A DNA stretch of 10,643 nt from Verrucomicrobiota bacterium (GCA_003217835.1 QHMQ01000123.1:1-10643), one strand, 5' to 3'. Counted from the first letter of the stretch, positions 1-7,328 are shown. Made by a program: numbers and translations. Notes: generated by a model from the sequence alone, not told the origin.

Positions 1-324
1 CTGCGAAAAAAGAACCCGAGCATCGAAATCCAGTGCGTCTACGTTCAGCACCTCAAGTCGTGGATGAGTGAGACGCTCACGCAAAAAATTAGCGAGACGT
101 GTATCTTTTTCGATCGCAAAAACACGTGCACCTCTCTCAAGCGCCAGTGTTGTCAGAGCGCCCAGTCCAGGTCCGATCTCCACCACATAATCATCCGGAG
201 TTATCTTAGCTTGATCGACAATCCATCGGGCGAGATTTTGATCGTGCAGGAAATTTTGCCCGAGAGTCTTGACCGGCGAAACGTGTATCTCTTGAAGCGT
301 CGTTCGTATCTCGGAGAGCTTCAT
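1..324 (-). CDS. rsmA: 16S rRNA (adenine1518/1519-N6)-dimethyltransferase RsmA (KsgA), N-terminal part
   Basis: This is the first 108 codons of a gene that runs off the left edge. The family dimethylates two adjacent adenines near the 3' end of 16S rRNA late in 30S assembly, using S-adenosylmethionine. The sequence shows the family hallmark LGQNFL at residues 21-26, the SAM motif I VVEIGPGLGALT at 47-58, and the acidic motif II IEKD at 71-74 that contacts the SAM ribose. ATG at 324 is the only in-frame ATG before a stop at 375-373, and it leaves the usual short leader before LGQNFL. No clear Shine-Dalgarno is visible. The gene lies downstream of the DUF697 gene on the same strand, across a 139-bp spacer that carries a palindrome ending about 45 bp before this start, so it may have its own regulated promoter. 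The catalytic NPPY-type motif would lie outside the window. The identification is firm. Confidence 0.93.
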   Translation of the reverse strand, partial: MKLSEIRTTLQEIHVSPVKTLGQNFLHDQNLARWIVDQAKITPDDYVVEIGPGLGALTTLALERGARVFAIEKDTRLANFLRERLTHPRLEVLNVDALDFDARVLFSQ

Positions 325-367
325 ACAAGCATCGAGACGCGCCTCAACCGTCCAATAAAGTGGTGTG

Positions 368-393
368 TTTGTTCACAAAACATTGTGAACAAA
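368..393. promoter_or_regulatory. Perfect 11-bp-arm palindrome upstream of rsmA, operator-like
   Basis: Arm TTTGTTCACAA (368-378) is followed by a 4-base spacer AACA and the exact reverse complement TTGTGAACAAA (383-393). It lies in the spacer between the DUF697 stop codon and the rsmA start, 44 bp upstream of the rsmA ATG. No U-run follows it on either strand, so an intrinsic terminator is unlikely. A dimeric-regulator operator, or a pair of inverted DnaA-box-like sites (TTGTTCACA on both strands), fits better. The symmetry is observed; the function is inferred. Confidence 0.5.
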
Positions 394-413
394 ACGCTTT
401 CGACAGAGAGATC

Positions 414-422
414 TTATTCACA
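414..422 (+). promoter_or_regulatory. DnaA-box consensus match
   Basis: TTATTCACA matches the DnaA-box consensus TTATNCACA at every position. It lies 21 bp from the palindrome at 368-393, whose two arms each contain a one-mismatch version (TTGTTCACA at 369-377, and its complement at 384-392). Three such sites within 54 bp are more than expected by chance, but no dnaA, dnaN or AT-rich unwinding element is nearby. If real, this is more likely a regulatory or titration cluster than the origin. Confidence 0.35.
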
Positions 423-463
423 AGTTATTCAATGACTTCCTCAACAATCACCGAGACGAAAGA

Positions 464-1657
464 TTAGTCTGTTTTAACGTGTGCTTTGTTGACCCTCTCG
501 CTAGCCGGTAGAGCTGGGCGGGCGCGCATTTTGCGCCCCGCGAGATAGATTCTCCGCGCATCTGTCAATGAAATGCCTTCGATAAAAAATACGCTTGCGG
601 CCCGGCCAATCGCATATGTGCCGGTTCCTGCCATCAGCCCGCAGACGACGTTTCCCCACCCGGGAAGGAATTTCAGGATCACGCGCGAGCCTTCTCGTAG
701 AAGCATCGCCGCGCCAACATTTGCACCGAGCGCCCCCATAAATTCTGCGGCCGCGCGCAGGCTGAGCTCACGGCCGCTCACATGCATGATTCCGCCGACC
801 ATTAGTAGCTGTAAGCTCGTGAGAATCGGCAGATCGGCCAGCGGAATCGGTTGAGCGCCGATTGCTGCACAGATAGCGGTAGTGGATTTTACCAGGGCCT
901 GAGCGACTTCGTGCTGCGCTTCGCGGTCTTGCGATATTCGAATCATTTCCATTCGGGCCTGGTTCGGTAGCTTGCGCGCTAAGATCGACATGAGTTTTTG
1001 CGCTTCGCGACTCAGGGTCTTTGCCGGCTCAGCGCCGTGTGCCAAAGACAAACTCAAGACTTCCAAAATGTGCTCGTGGAGCATCGGGATCGAGCGGAGC
1101 GCCGATTTCAGCCGGGTTGCGGCGATGTCAGTAGCATCGGGTACGATTGGCTGTCCCGTCGGCGGAATGGTAATTCCGATTATTTTCGCATCGCCTCCGG
1201 ATGCGTTATTCCAGACAAGATATGTGATCAAGTCATCGAACTTTCGCTTCTCAAGCTGACGTGCCGCTTGTTGTTCCTCGAGGAAAAAAATGACATCGGC
1301 GGATTGAAATTTGAGTTCGTCATGGATCTGCATTGGAGTCGAATCATCAGCGTCACGAGCATCGAGAATTGAGATCGTTCCCCGCTCAGGCAGGCTGACG
1401 TCGTGCCAACGGCAAATCCGGACCGGGATGTCGCGCGTTTGGGTGAAATCGCCGGGCGCAAAAAGCGCGCGAATGATTTGGCCAATCGGCATTTTGCTAA
1501 ATCCGGTGAAGAGAAAACGCGGGGGCCGCTGCTGGAGAAATAGTTGCTTAAGCGGCGTTAGTTCGCTGAGAACCGCGTTTCGAATCCTGGAAGGCAACTT
1601 GCTCGCAAGGCCTTCAAGCCGCTCGACAATTTGGAGAAGTGATGGCGGATTCACCAA
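464..1657 (-). CDS. DUF697 (YcjF-like) membrane-associated protein with degenerate GTPase-like N-terminal half
   Basis: The protein has 397 residues if translation starts at the TTG at 1657; a GTG follows at 1654. Residues about 255-362 match the DUF697 pattern of bacterial GTPase-associated membrane proteins: PIPLADLPILTSLQ (270-283), then SGRELSL, then KFLPGWGNVVCG (329-340) and a Gly/Ala-rich TGTYAIGRAA stretch (345-354). Its hydrophobic helices imply membrane association. Residues about 46-165 have the layout of the small GTPase domain usually fused in front, but the P-loop position reads GFSKMPIG (52-59) with no GK[ST], the DxxG position reads LDARDAD (98-104), and no NKxD is visible. 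GTP binding is therefore doubtful. The reading frame stays open for 34 codons upstream without an ATG, so the true start may lie further upstream. It is divergent from tkt. The family's role is poorly known, and I assign no specific function. Confidence 0.7.
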   Translation of the reverse strand: MVNPPSLLQIVERLEGLASKLPSRIRNAVLSELTPLKQLFLQQRPPRFLFTGFSKMPIGQIIRALFAPGDFTQTRDIPVRICRWHDVSLPERGTISILDARDADDSTPMQIHDELKFQSADVIFFLEEQQAARQLEKRKFDDLITYLVWNNASGGDAKIIGITIPPTGQPIVPDATDIAATRLKSALRSIPMLHEHILEVLSLSLAHGAEPAKTLSREAQKLMSILARKLPNQARMEMIRISQDREAQHEVAQALVKSTTAICAAIGAQPIPLADLPILTSLQLLMVGGIMHVSGRELSLRAAAEFMGALGANVGAAMLLREGSRVILKFLPGWGNVVCGLMAGTGTYAIGRAASVFFIEGISLTDARRIYLAGRKMRARPALPASERVNKAHVKTD

Positions 1658-1718
1658 CGTTGCAGTTTCTCGTGCTTCGGATTCATCGGCATGCGAGCCT
1701 TCACTGGCAGAAAACAGA

Positions 1719-1748
1719 TTGTCGAATTCGAATCTTCCACGATATAGA
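1719..1748 (+). promoter_or_regulatory. Possible sigma-70 promoter for tkt
   Basis: TTGTCG (1719-1724) and TATAGA (1743-1748) are separated by 18 bp, each matching four of six consensus bases. Transcription would start near 1755 and give a leader of about 45 nt. The leader just before the tkt ATG is pyrimidine-rich (CTTCTTTTCTTTTC) with no Shine-Dalgarno. The site overlaps a stretch that could encode extra N-terminal residues of the divergent DUF697 gene. The call is weak. Confidence 0.3.
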
Positions 1749-1799
1749 AATTCGCACTTTTAATCCTACATCTGAAATCATAAATCTTCTTTTCTTTTC

Positions 1800-3794
1800 A
1801 TGAGTCTAAACGTTGAAATTCTCTCTCGAGCAGCGAACGAAGCGCGCGGTTTGTGCATGGACGCGGTGCAGGCGTCGAAATCGGGACACTTGGGCCTGCC
1901 CCTTGGGTGCGCTGAAATGGGTGCGGTGCTTTATGGCTACGCTCTGAAATATAATCCGGATCGGCCGCGGTGGATTAACCGCGACTATTTCGTTCTCTCC
2001 GCCGGGCACGGGAGCATGTTTCTCTACGCCTGGCTGCACTTGGGCGGCTATGACTTACCGATGTCGGAAATCAAACGCTTCCGGCAACTGCACAGCAAGA
2101 CGCCTGGACATCCGGAATTTTCTGAAACGCCCGGAGTTGAATGTACGACCGGGCCGCTTGGCCAAGGCGTTGGCAATGCCACCGGAATAGCGGTAGCCGC
2201 CAAAATGGCGGCCGCCCGTTTCAACACCGCGGAGCACAGGATCTTCGACCAACATATTATTTGCCTGGCTGGCGATGGTGACATGCAAGAAGGCGTTGCA
2301 TCTGAAGCGAGCGCTTTCGCAGCACATTTCGGTCTCGATAATCTGATTATCATCTATGATTCCAACGCGGTCACGCTGGATGCCGCGGCAAAGGAGACAC
2401 AGAGCGAGGACACTGGAAAGCGTTTTGAAGCGTACGGATTCGATGTCCAGGAGATCGATGGCGAGGACATGCAGCAATTTCTCGACGCGCTAAACGTCGC
2501 AAAAGAACGCGACAACGGCAAACCGCAGTTCATCATCGCACATACCCTTATCGGCAAAGGCGTTCCGGAAGTTGCCGGGACGCATAAGGCGCACGGCGAG
2601 GCCGGCTGGAAGTTTGTCGATGCAGCGCGCAAGGGGCTTGGTCTGCCAGATGAACATTATTTCGTCTCGCAAGAAGTACGCGATTACTTCACCGAGCACA
2701 AAAGGAAGTTGCTCGCTGACTACGATCGCTGGGAAAAAACTTACAACGAGTGGTGCACGAAAAATCCCGAGAAAGCGAAAATGCTCGATGACGGAATCGA
2801 GGGAAAAGTTCCTGTCGATCTTTTATCTAAAATTCCAAATTTCCCGGCGGATGCGCAGCTCGCGACGCGTAAGGCCGGCAGCGAAGCCTTGCAGCCAATC
2901 GCGCAAGCGATGCCGTTGCTGATCAGCGGCAGCGCCGATCTGCATGGATCGACATTGAATTACATCAAAGACGGGGGGGATTTCACTCGGAACACCCCCA
3001 GCGGGCGCAATATTCACTTCGGAATTCGCGAACACGGGATGTGCGCGATCCTGAACGGCATCTCTTATCACGGAATGTTCCGTGCATCCGGCGCGACGTT
3101 TATGGTGTTTACTGACTATTGTCGCGCTTCAATTCGACTCAGCGCGCTTTCGCGTTTGCCAAACATCTACATTTTTACTCACGACTCCATTGGCGTTGGT
3201 GAAGACGGCCCGACTCATGAACCGGTTGAGACGGTGAGCTCGGTTCGTTTGATGCCCCACATCGACGTGATTCGTCCAGCCGATCCTGAAGAGACCGCAG
3301 GCGCATTTGCCGCGGCGGTCGAGCGAACTGACGGCCCGACCTTAATCGCGCTCACGCGCCAGGTCGTTCCGATTTTGAGCGAGATCGATGTGCAGTTGCG
3401 GCGCGAAGGAGTTCTGCGCGGCGGTTACATCGCCAAACGTGAGCAAGGTAAACTCGATCTGATCATCATGTCGTGCGGGAGCGAACTGCAACATGCGCTC
3501 GCCGCTGCGAAGGAACTCGGCGATGGGGTGCGCGTTGTCTCGATACCCTGCTTCGAACGCTTCGCGCGCGAATCGGAAGAATATCGCGAAGAAGTTCTGC
3601 CGAAATCATGCCGTCGCCGCGTTGCTATCGAAGCGGGCGTTCCTGAGATTTGGTATCAATACGTCGGTCTCGACGGAAAAGTCATCGGATTGCACGACTT
3701 TGGCTTAAGCGCGCCGGGCGCGGAAGTGATGAAAGAACGGGGTATTGATGCGCAGCACGTTATCGATGCAGCGAAATCGCTGTCGCCGCGTTGA
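1800..3794 (+). CDS. tkt: Transketolase
   Basis: This is a complete 664-residue thiamine-diphosphate enzyme, almost exactly the length of E. coli TktA. Transketolases move two-carbon ketol units between sugar phosphates (xylulose-5-P, ribose-5-P, erythrose-4-P) in the cytosolic non-oxidative pentose phosphate pathway. The ThDP/Mg motif runs from GDG (158-160) to N189. The catalytic Glu is E411 in GIREHGM. Active-site and phosphate-binding positions seen in family structures are present: H30, H70, H265, H461, D469 and H473 within GVGEDGPTHEP, and R520. The order is the classic PP domain, then the pyrimidine-binding domain (about 355-520), then the C-terminal domain. The ATG at 1800 fits the normal N-terminus. 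The leader is pyrimidine-rich without a Shine-Dalgarno. The gene stands alone, divergent from the DUF697 gene and convergent with dnaB. I am confident of the family and see no defect. Confidence 0.97.
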   Translation: MSLNVEILSRAANEARGLCMDAVQASKSGHLGLPLGCAEMGAVLYGYALKYNPDRPRWINRDYFVLSAGHGSMFLYAWLHLGGYDLPMSEIKRFRQLHSKTPGHPEFSETPGVECTTGPLGQGVGNATGIAVAAKMAAARFNTAEHRIFDQHIICLAGDGDMQEGVASEASAFAAHFGLDNLIIIYDSNAVTLDAAAKETQSEDTGKRFEAYGFDVQEIDGEDMQQFLDALNVAKERDNGKPQFIIAHTLIGKGVPEVAGTHKAHGEAGWKFVDAARKGLGLPDEHYFVSQEVRDYFTEHKRKLLADYDRWEKTYNEWCTKNPEKAKMLDDGIEGKVPVDLLSKIPNFPADAQLATRKAGSEALQPIAQAMPLLISGSADLHGSTLNYIKDGGDFTRNTPSGRNIHFGIREHGMCAILNGISYHGMFRASGATFMVFTDYCRASIRLSALSRLPNIYIFTHDSIGVGEDGPTHEPVETVSSVRLMPHIDVIRPADPEETAGAFAAAVERTDGPTLIALTRQVVPILSEIDVQLRREGVLRGGYIAKREQGKLDLIIMSCGSELQHALAAAKELGDGVRVVSIPCFERFARESEEYREEVLPKSCRRRVAIEAGVPEIWYQYVGLDGKVIGLHDFGLSAPGAEVMKERGIDAQHVIDAAKSLSPR

Positions 3795-3805
3795 GTCAGT
3801 GTTCA

Positions 3806-3845
3806 AAGCGTTAAAGCGGATGATTGGTTCGCCGCTTCAACGCTT
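3806..3845. terminator. Bidirectional hairpin terminator between tkt and dnaB
   Basis: AAGCGTTAAAGCGG (3806-3819) pairs with CCGCTTCAACGCTT (3832-3845) around a 12-base loop. The single non-match is an A-C mismatch in the tkt-sense RNA but a G-U wobble in the dnaB-sense RNA, giving an unbroken 14-bp stem in the latter. It begins 11 bp after the tkt stop codon and lies 10 bp beyond the dnaB stop, centred between convergent genes. The U-runs are poor, so termination could be inefficient or Rho-assisted. Confidence 0.65.
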
Positions 3846-3855
3846 CGATGTCTAT

Positions 3856-5349
3856 TTAAAACGCTTCTTCCGGCTCGCTCACATTGCGCGCCCGAGTTTC
3901 GAAGCGGGTGAATTCCTTCAGGAACGTCAGCGGAATTTCGCCGACCGGACCATTGCGCTGTTTCGCGATAATCAATTCCGCTTCGCCCGCTTTTTCCTCG
4001 CGCGCATCCTTATCCTCCTCATAAATTTCTGGCCTAACGAGTAATCCGACTAAATCGGCATCCTGTTCGATCGAGCCTGATTCTCGCAGATCGCTCAAGC
4101 GTGGCCTTCCGCCGGAGCGAGCCTCCGGTTGTCGATTTAATTGCGCCACAACAATAATCGGGATCTTCAGCTCTTTCGCTAGACCCTTGAGACCCGCGGA
4201 GATTTCGGAGATCTCAAGCTGCCGATTATCCTGCGCGCGCCGGGATGTCGATCTTAGGAGTTGCAAATAATCGACGATGAGTAGTTGAACGTCGTGCTGG
4301 GCCCTGAGCCGGCGTGTCTTCGCCCGCAACTCCAGAATGCTCAGGCCGGCACTGTCATCAATAAAAATCTTCGCTTCGGCCAGCTTCGATGCCGCGGCAG
4401 TCAGGCTTGGAAAATCGCGCTCCGCCAAAAATCCATCGCGCACTTTTTGCAAATTAACGCGAGCGCGTGAGCAAAGCAGCCTTTGGACAAGTTGTTGGCT
4501 GCTCATCTCTAGGCTGAACACCCCTACAGGAAGGTTTTCCTGCACCGCGACATGCTCCGCAATGTTCATGACCAGCGCGGTTTTCCCCATGCTCGGACGC
4601 GCTGCGATCACAATCATTTCGGCAGGATGCATTCCGTCAGTCATGCGATCGAACTCGGCGAAACCGGTTGAAATGCCGGTAATACCTCCGCGATTTTCGT
4701 AAAGCTTCTCGATTGACTCGATTGCACCCATCACCTGATCCTTCATCGAGAGCATCTGCCCTTTGAAGCGGTCTTCGCCGACGGCGAAGATTCTTTGCTC
4801 CACTTCGTCGAGGAGATTATTCACCTCGTCCTGTTCCTCATAGGCGCGCCGAACGCTCTCTGTGGCGGCGGCGATAATCTCGCGAAGAATGTATTTGTCG
4901 CGGACGATATCGAGGTAGTACTGAACGTTTGCCGCAGTTGGCACGAACGTGAAGAGGCCGGTGACGAAGGAGGCGCCGCCCAGGCTCTCAAGCAGGTTCC
5001 TGTCGCGAAGCACTTGCGTAAACGTAATCAGGTCGATCGCCTGGCCGGCATTCCAAAGCTCCACCAGCACGGTGTAGATAGTTTGGTGCGCGGGGACATA
5101 AAAATATTCCTCGTTAATTTTTTCGACGCATTCCGCAATGGTGTCGCGCGGTGAGATGAGCATCGAGCCGAGGACGCCCTGCTCCGCTTCGACGCTGTTC
5201 GGCGGCGTACGGTGAATATCATGCGAAGAAGATGTGAGTGACTGCCCGCCGCGTAGACCGCCATTTTTTTCTGGCCAGCCTCGGCCGGGCCCATTGCCCG
5301 ATTCTCCACGAGGCTTCTCAGCAGTCCGCGAGGACGGTTGAGTCGCCAT
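3856..5349 (-). CDS. dnaB: Replicative DNA helicase DnaB
   Basis: This is a complete 497-residue hexameric 5'-3' helicase that unwinds DNA ahead of the replisome and recruits primase. Residues 1-50 form a Gly/Pro/Ser-rich, probably disordered tail. The helical N-terminal domain begins at PPNSVEAEQGVLGSML (49-64). The RecA-like motor carries Walker A ARPSMGKT (250-257), catalytic E281 in SLEMS, Walker B LLIVDYLQ (356-363), sensor Q403 in VVAQLNR, and the arginine-finger region KQRNG (463-467). No intein interrupts the motor. ATG 5349 is the only plausible start: the next Met (residue 63) would cut into the N-terminal domain. It starts four bases after the rplI stop (TAA-ATAA-ATG), so the two genes are almost certainly co-transcribed and possibly translationally coupled. 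Its 3' end meets tkt across a shared terminator hairpin. Confidence 0.97.
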   Translation of the reverse strand: MATQPSSRTAEKPRGESGNGPGRGWPEKNGGLRGGQSLTSSSHDIHRTPPNSVEAEQGVLGSMLISPRDTIAECVEKINEEYFYVPAHQTIYTVLVELWNAGQAIDLITFTQVLRDRNLLESLGGASFVTGLFTFVPTAANVQYYLDIVRDKYILREIIAAATESVRRAYEEQDEVNNLLDEVEQRIFAVGEDRFKGQMLSMKDQVMGAIESIEKLYENRGGITGISTGFAEFDRMTDGMHPAEMIVIAARPSMGKTALVMNIAEHVAVQENLPVGVFSLEMSSQQLVQRLLCSRARVNLQKVRDGFLAERDFPSLTAAASKLAEAKIFIDDSAGLSILELRAKTRRLRAQHDVQLLIVDYLQLLRSTSRRAQDNRQLEISEISAGLKGLAKELKIPIIVVAQLNRQPEARSGGRPRLSDLRESGSIEQDADLVGLLVRPEIYEEDKDAREEKAGEAELIIAKQRNGPVGEIPLTFLKEFTRFETRARNVSEPEEAF

Positions 5350-5353
5350 TTAT

Positions 5354-5890
5354 TTAGGTCTCTTTTTTTCTTCGGAAAAGCGAACGATGTTTTTTCTCAG
5401 GCTGCTCGGCAGGAGTTTCTTCGGCCTTCGATTTTTCCGCTGATTTCACCTGAAAAACAAATTGAGCTGTCACATCGTGATGTAACTTGATCGGGACCTC
5501 GTGTTCGCCGGTATCTTTAATTGGGCGCTCCAGAACAATCTTGTGCCGATCAATCTCCGCCCCGAGCTCGTTTTTGAGGCGGTTCACGATGTCTTGCGCC
5601 GTGACTGAACCAAATGCTTTGCCTGTCTCCCCTGTTTCCAGCGTGAACACGATTCGCGCTTTGCCAATTCGACGAGCTAATTCCTCTGCCTCGTTCAACT
5701 CTCGCGCTTCGCGTTCGGCGCGCTTCGCCTTGAGAGCATCGAGCTGTCGCAAACTCGCCGGCGTTACTTCATGCGCTTTGCCCTGAGGCAACAAATAATT
5801 GCGCGCATAACCCCGGCGTACCTTTACCACGTCCGCTTCGGCGCCAAGTCCGGGGACGTTTGCGGTTAAAATGATTTCAGTCGAAGGCAT
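5354..5890 (-). CDS. rplI: 50S ribosomal protein L9
   Basis: L9 binds 23S rRNA at the base of the L1 stalk, and its long helix connects two small domains. The N-terminal RNA-binding domain is unmistakable: VPGLGAEADVVKVRRGYARN (12-31) followed by LLPQGKA. The connecting helix is rich in Ala, Glu, Arg and Lys (about 45-77), and the C-terminal domain includes GKAFGSVTAQDI (90-101). At 178 residues it is about 30 longer than the usual 148 or so; the extra tail (about 149-178) is highly charged, Glu/Lys-rich and then strongly basic. ATG 5890 gives a normal N-terminus. The gene heads an rplI-dnaB pair; rpsF, ssb and rpsR, which often precede rplI, are absent, and a good promoter lies directly upstream instead. 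The identification is secure. Confidence 0.96.
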   Translation of the reverse strand: MPSTEIILTANVPGLGAEADVVKVRRGYARNYLLPQGKAHEVTPASLRQLDALKAKRAEREARELNEAEELARRIGKARIVFTLETGETGKAFGSVTAQDIVNRLKNELGAEIDRHKIVLERPIKDTGEHEVPIKLHHDVTAQFVFQVKSAEKSKAEETPAEQPEKKHRSLFRRKKET

Positions 5891-5944
5891 GTCGTTACCG
5901 TTGTCTGGGCGAAAATTTCTTCGTGATGAAGCGTGAAGGTAGCG

Positions 5945-5972
5945 ACTATAGAAGTCACGCGAGCGCTGTCAA
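5945..5972 (-). promoter_or_regulatory. Sigma-70-type promoter of rplI-dnaB
   Basis: On the minus strand there is a perfect -35 TTGACA (5972-5967), a 16-bp spacer and -10 TATAGT (5950-5945, five of six). An AT tract containing TTAATTTTTT (about 5978-5990) just upstream of the -35 could act as an UP element, as expected for a ribosomal protein gene. The start site would fall near 5938, leaving a leader of about 48 nt. This is the best promoter match seen in the window. Confidence 0.7.
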
Positions 5973-6002
5973 CGCCGAGAAAAAATTAAGATGTGCTGCG
6001 TG

Positions 6003-7328
6003 TCATACCACCTGATTTTGCGTGTACCAATCGGCGCGGGTGAGCGGCAGATGGGCCCGACTGGACGAATCTAACTTTGCGAACAGCGTTTGGTAAACGG
6101 CGATGTGGCCGCGGCGAAAGGCGTGCGCCGAGCCGGCAAGGTAAAGACGCCAAATACGATAAGTCGTTTCATCGACAACGGAACGCGCTTCGGCATGATG
6201 CGCTTCCAGTCTGTGGAGCCAATGGCGTAGTGTGAGCCCATAATGCTCGCGCAGATTTTCCGCGTCTCGAATCTCGAACCCGACTGACTCCGCAGCTCGC
6301 AGCATAATTGGCAGCGGTGGAATATCGCCATCTGGAAAAACGTATTGTTCGATGAATGACCCGTTCCTGTTGTCCGGACGGGGCACGACACCCTCGCCGA
6401 TGGCCTGATTAAGGAAAACTCCACCCGGTTTTAACGCCCGATGTGCAGCCCTGAAATAATCCGGCAGCCGTTCGCGTCCGACGTGTTCGGCCATTCCAAC
6501 GCTCACAATTGCATCATAGAGTCTGCTTCCGTTTGTAGAGATCTCGCGGTAATCGCGGAGCTCGATCGTCGCATCTTTTTTCAACCCGGCGTCGGCAAGC
6601 CGGGCGCGCCCCCATTCGGCTTGCGGTTCACTCAATGTGATTCCTTCCGCGCGTACACCGAAATGTTTCGCGGCGTGAAGAACGAGCGCGCCCCAACCGC
6701 AGCCAATGTCGAGGAGGCGCTGGCCAGCACGCAGACGCAGTTTGTGGCAGAGATAATCGAGTTTTCGTTCCTGCGCCGTATCGAGGTCATCGTTCGGCGA
6801 TTGGAAGTAGGCACAGGAATATACCATCTGCCGATCCAGCCAGAGCCGATAAAAATCATTCGAAACGTCGTAATGGAAGGTCACTGCGCGCCGATCACGT
6901 TCGAGTAAGCTCCGCCTGCCGCGGATTCGTGGCAGCAATTGTCTCGCCGCCTGTCGCATTGTCGATCTACCGTTCCGACCCGGAAGTGCAACCAGCAGCC
7001 CCGCCAGCTTAACCTTTTTCTTCCAATTGTTAAGACGGCCGAGCAGAAAATCGGCGATTTCAAAAGCAGCCTCGATATCGCCTTCGATATCAAAGTCGTT
7101 GTGCAGATACGCTTCCGCTAAACCAACTTCTGTGCCTGGCAAAAACATTTGGCCAAGCGCTTCGGGATGTTTCAGCGCGAGCACAGCAGCGCGCGGCCGC
7201 TCATCCGGCCATGCCGTCCGGTCCCACAGTCGCACGCCAACTTTTTCCAGCGAACAGCTCCCAAAAATTTCGCTCAGAACATGACGCGTTCGCTCCTCGA
7301 CATTCTTTTCTGCGGAGCTCGCGTGCAT
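6003..7328 (-). CDS. cfa: Cyclopropane-fatty-acyl-phospholipid synthase family SAM methyltransferase
   Basis: The family transfers a methylene group from S-adenosylmethionine to double bonds of membrane phospholipid acyl chains (or methylates them) at the cytoplasmic membrane face. Numbered from the ATG at 7328 (441 residues): the region before HYDVSNDFY (152-160) is the usual N-terminal domain; YSCAYF (170-175) holds the bicarbonate-site Cys (C172); SAM motif I is LLDIGCGWGAL (205-215); E281 lies in GMAEHVG. The position of E. coli H266 is Gln (Q308 in LNQAIG), while the following Ile is kept. YVFPDGDIPP (329-338) is typical. A GTG at 7418 would add 30 residues but would overlap sufT by 67 bp; the ATG at 7328 leaves a 23-bp gap and is preferred. 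The gene follows sufT on the same strand. The exact lipid product is not certain. Confidence 0.88.
   Translation of the reverse strand: MHASSAEKNVEERTRHVLSEIFGSCSLEKVGVRLWDRTAWPDERPRAAVLALKHPEALGQMFLPGTEVGLAEAYLHNDFDIEGDIEAAFEIADFLLGRLNNWKKKVKLAGLLVALPGRNGRSTMRQAARQLLPRIRGRRSLLERDRRAVTFHYDVSNDFYRLWLDRQMVYSCAYFQSPNDDLDTAQERKLDYLCHKLRLRAGQRLLDIGCGWGALVLHAAKHFGVRAEGITLSEPQAEWGRARLADAGLKKDATIELRDYREISTNGSRLYDAIVSVGMAEHVGRERLPDYFRAAHRALKPGGVFLNQAIGEGVVPRPDNRNGSFIEQYVFPDGDIPPLPIMLRAAESVGFEIRDAENLREHYGLTLRHWLHRLEAHHAEARSVVDETTYRIWRLYLAGSAHAFRRGHIAVYQTLFAKLDSSSRAHLPLTRADWYTQNQVV

Noticed and set aside
64..435. Plus-strand 123-codon frame
   Set aside because: It is antisense to rsmA, whose minus-strand translation shows clear LGQNFL and SAM motifs, and it runs through the palindrome region.
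361..463. Chromosome origin based on DnaA-box-like sites
   Set aside because: There are too few boxes, no AT-rich unwinding tract, and no dnaA, dnaN, gyrB, rpmH or parAB neighbours in the window.
1311..1763. Plus-strand 150-codon frame opposite the DUF697 gene
   Set aside because: It has no recognisable motif, an Arg/Ser-rich composition typical of a shadow frame, and lies antisense to a frame with a recognisable DUF697 domain.
3856..5349. Intein or phage origin for dnaB
   Set aside because: The motor motifs are contiguous at normal spacing, the length is ordinary apart from the N-terminal tail, and the rplI linkage is typical of chromosomal dnaB.
5358..5370. A-AAA-AAA slippery heptamer at the end of rplI, possible programmed -1 frameshift into dnaB
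   Set aside because: The -1 frame reaches a stop within a few codons, and dnaB is not in that frame, so no L9-DnaB fusion could form.
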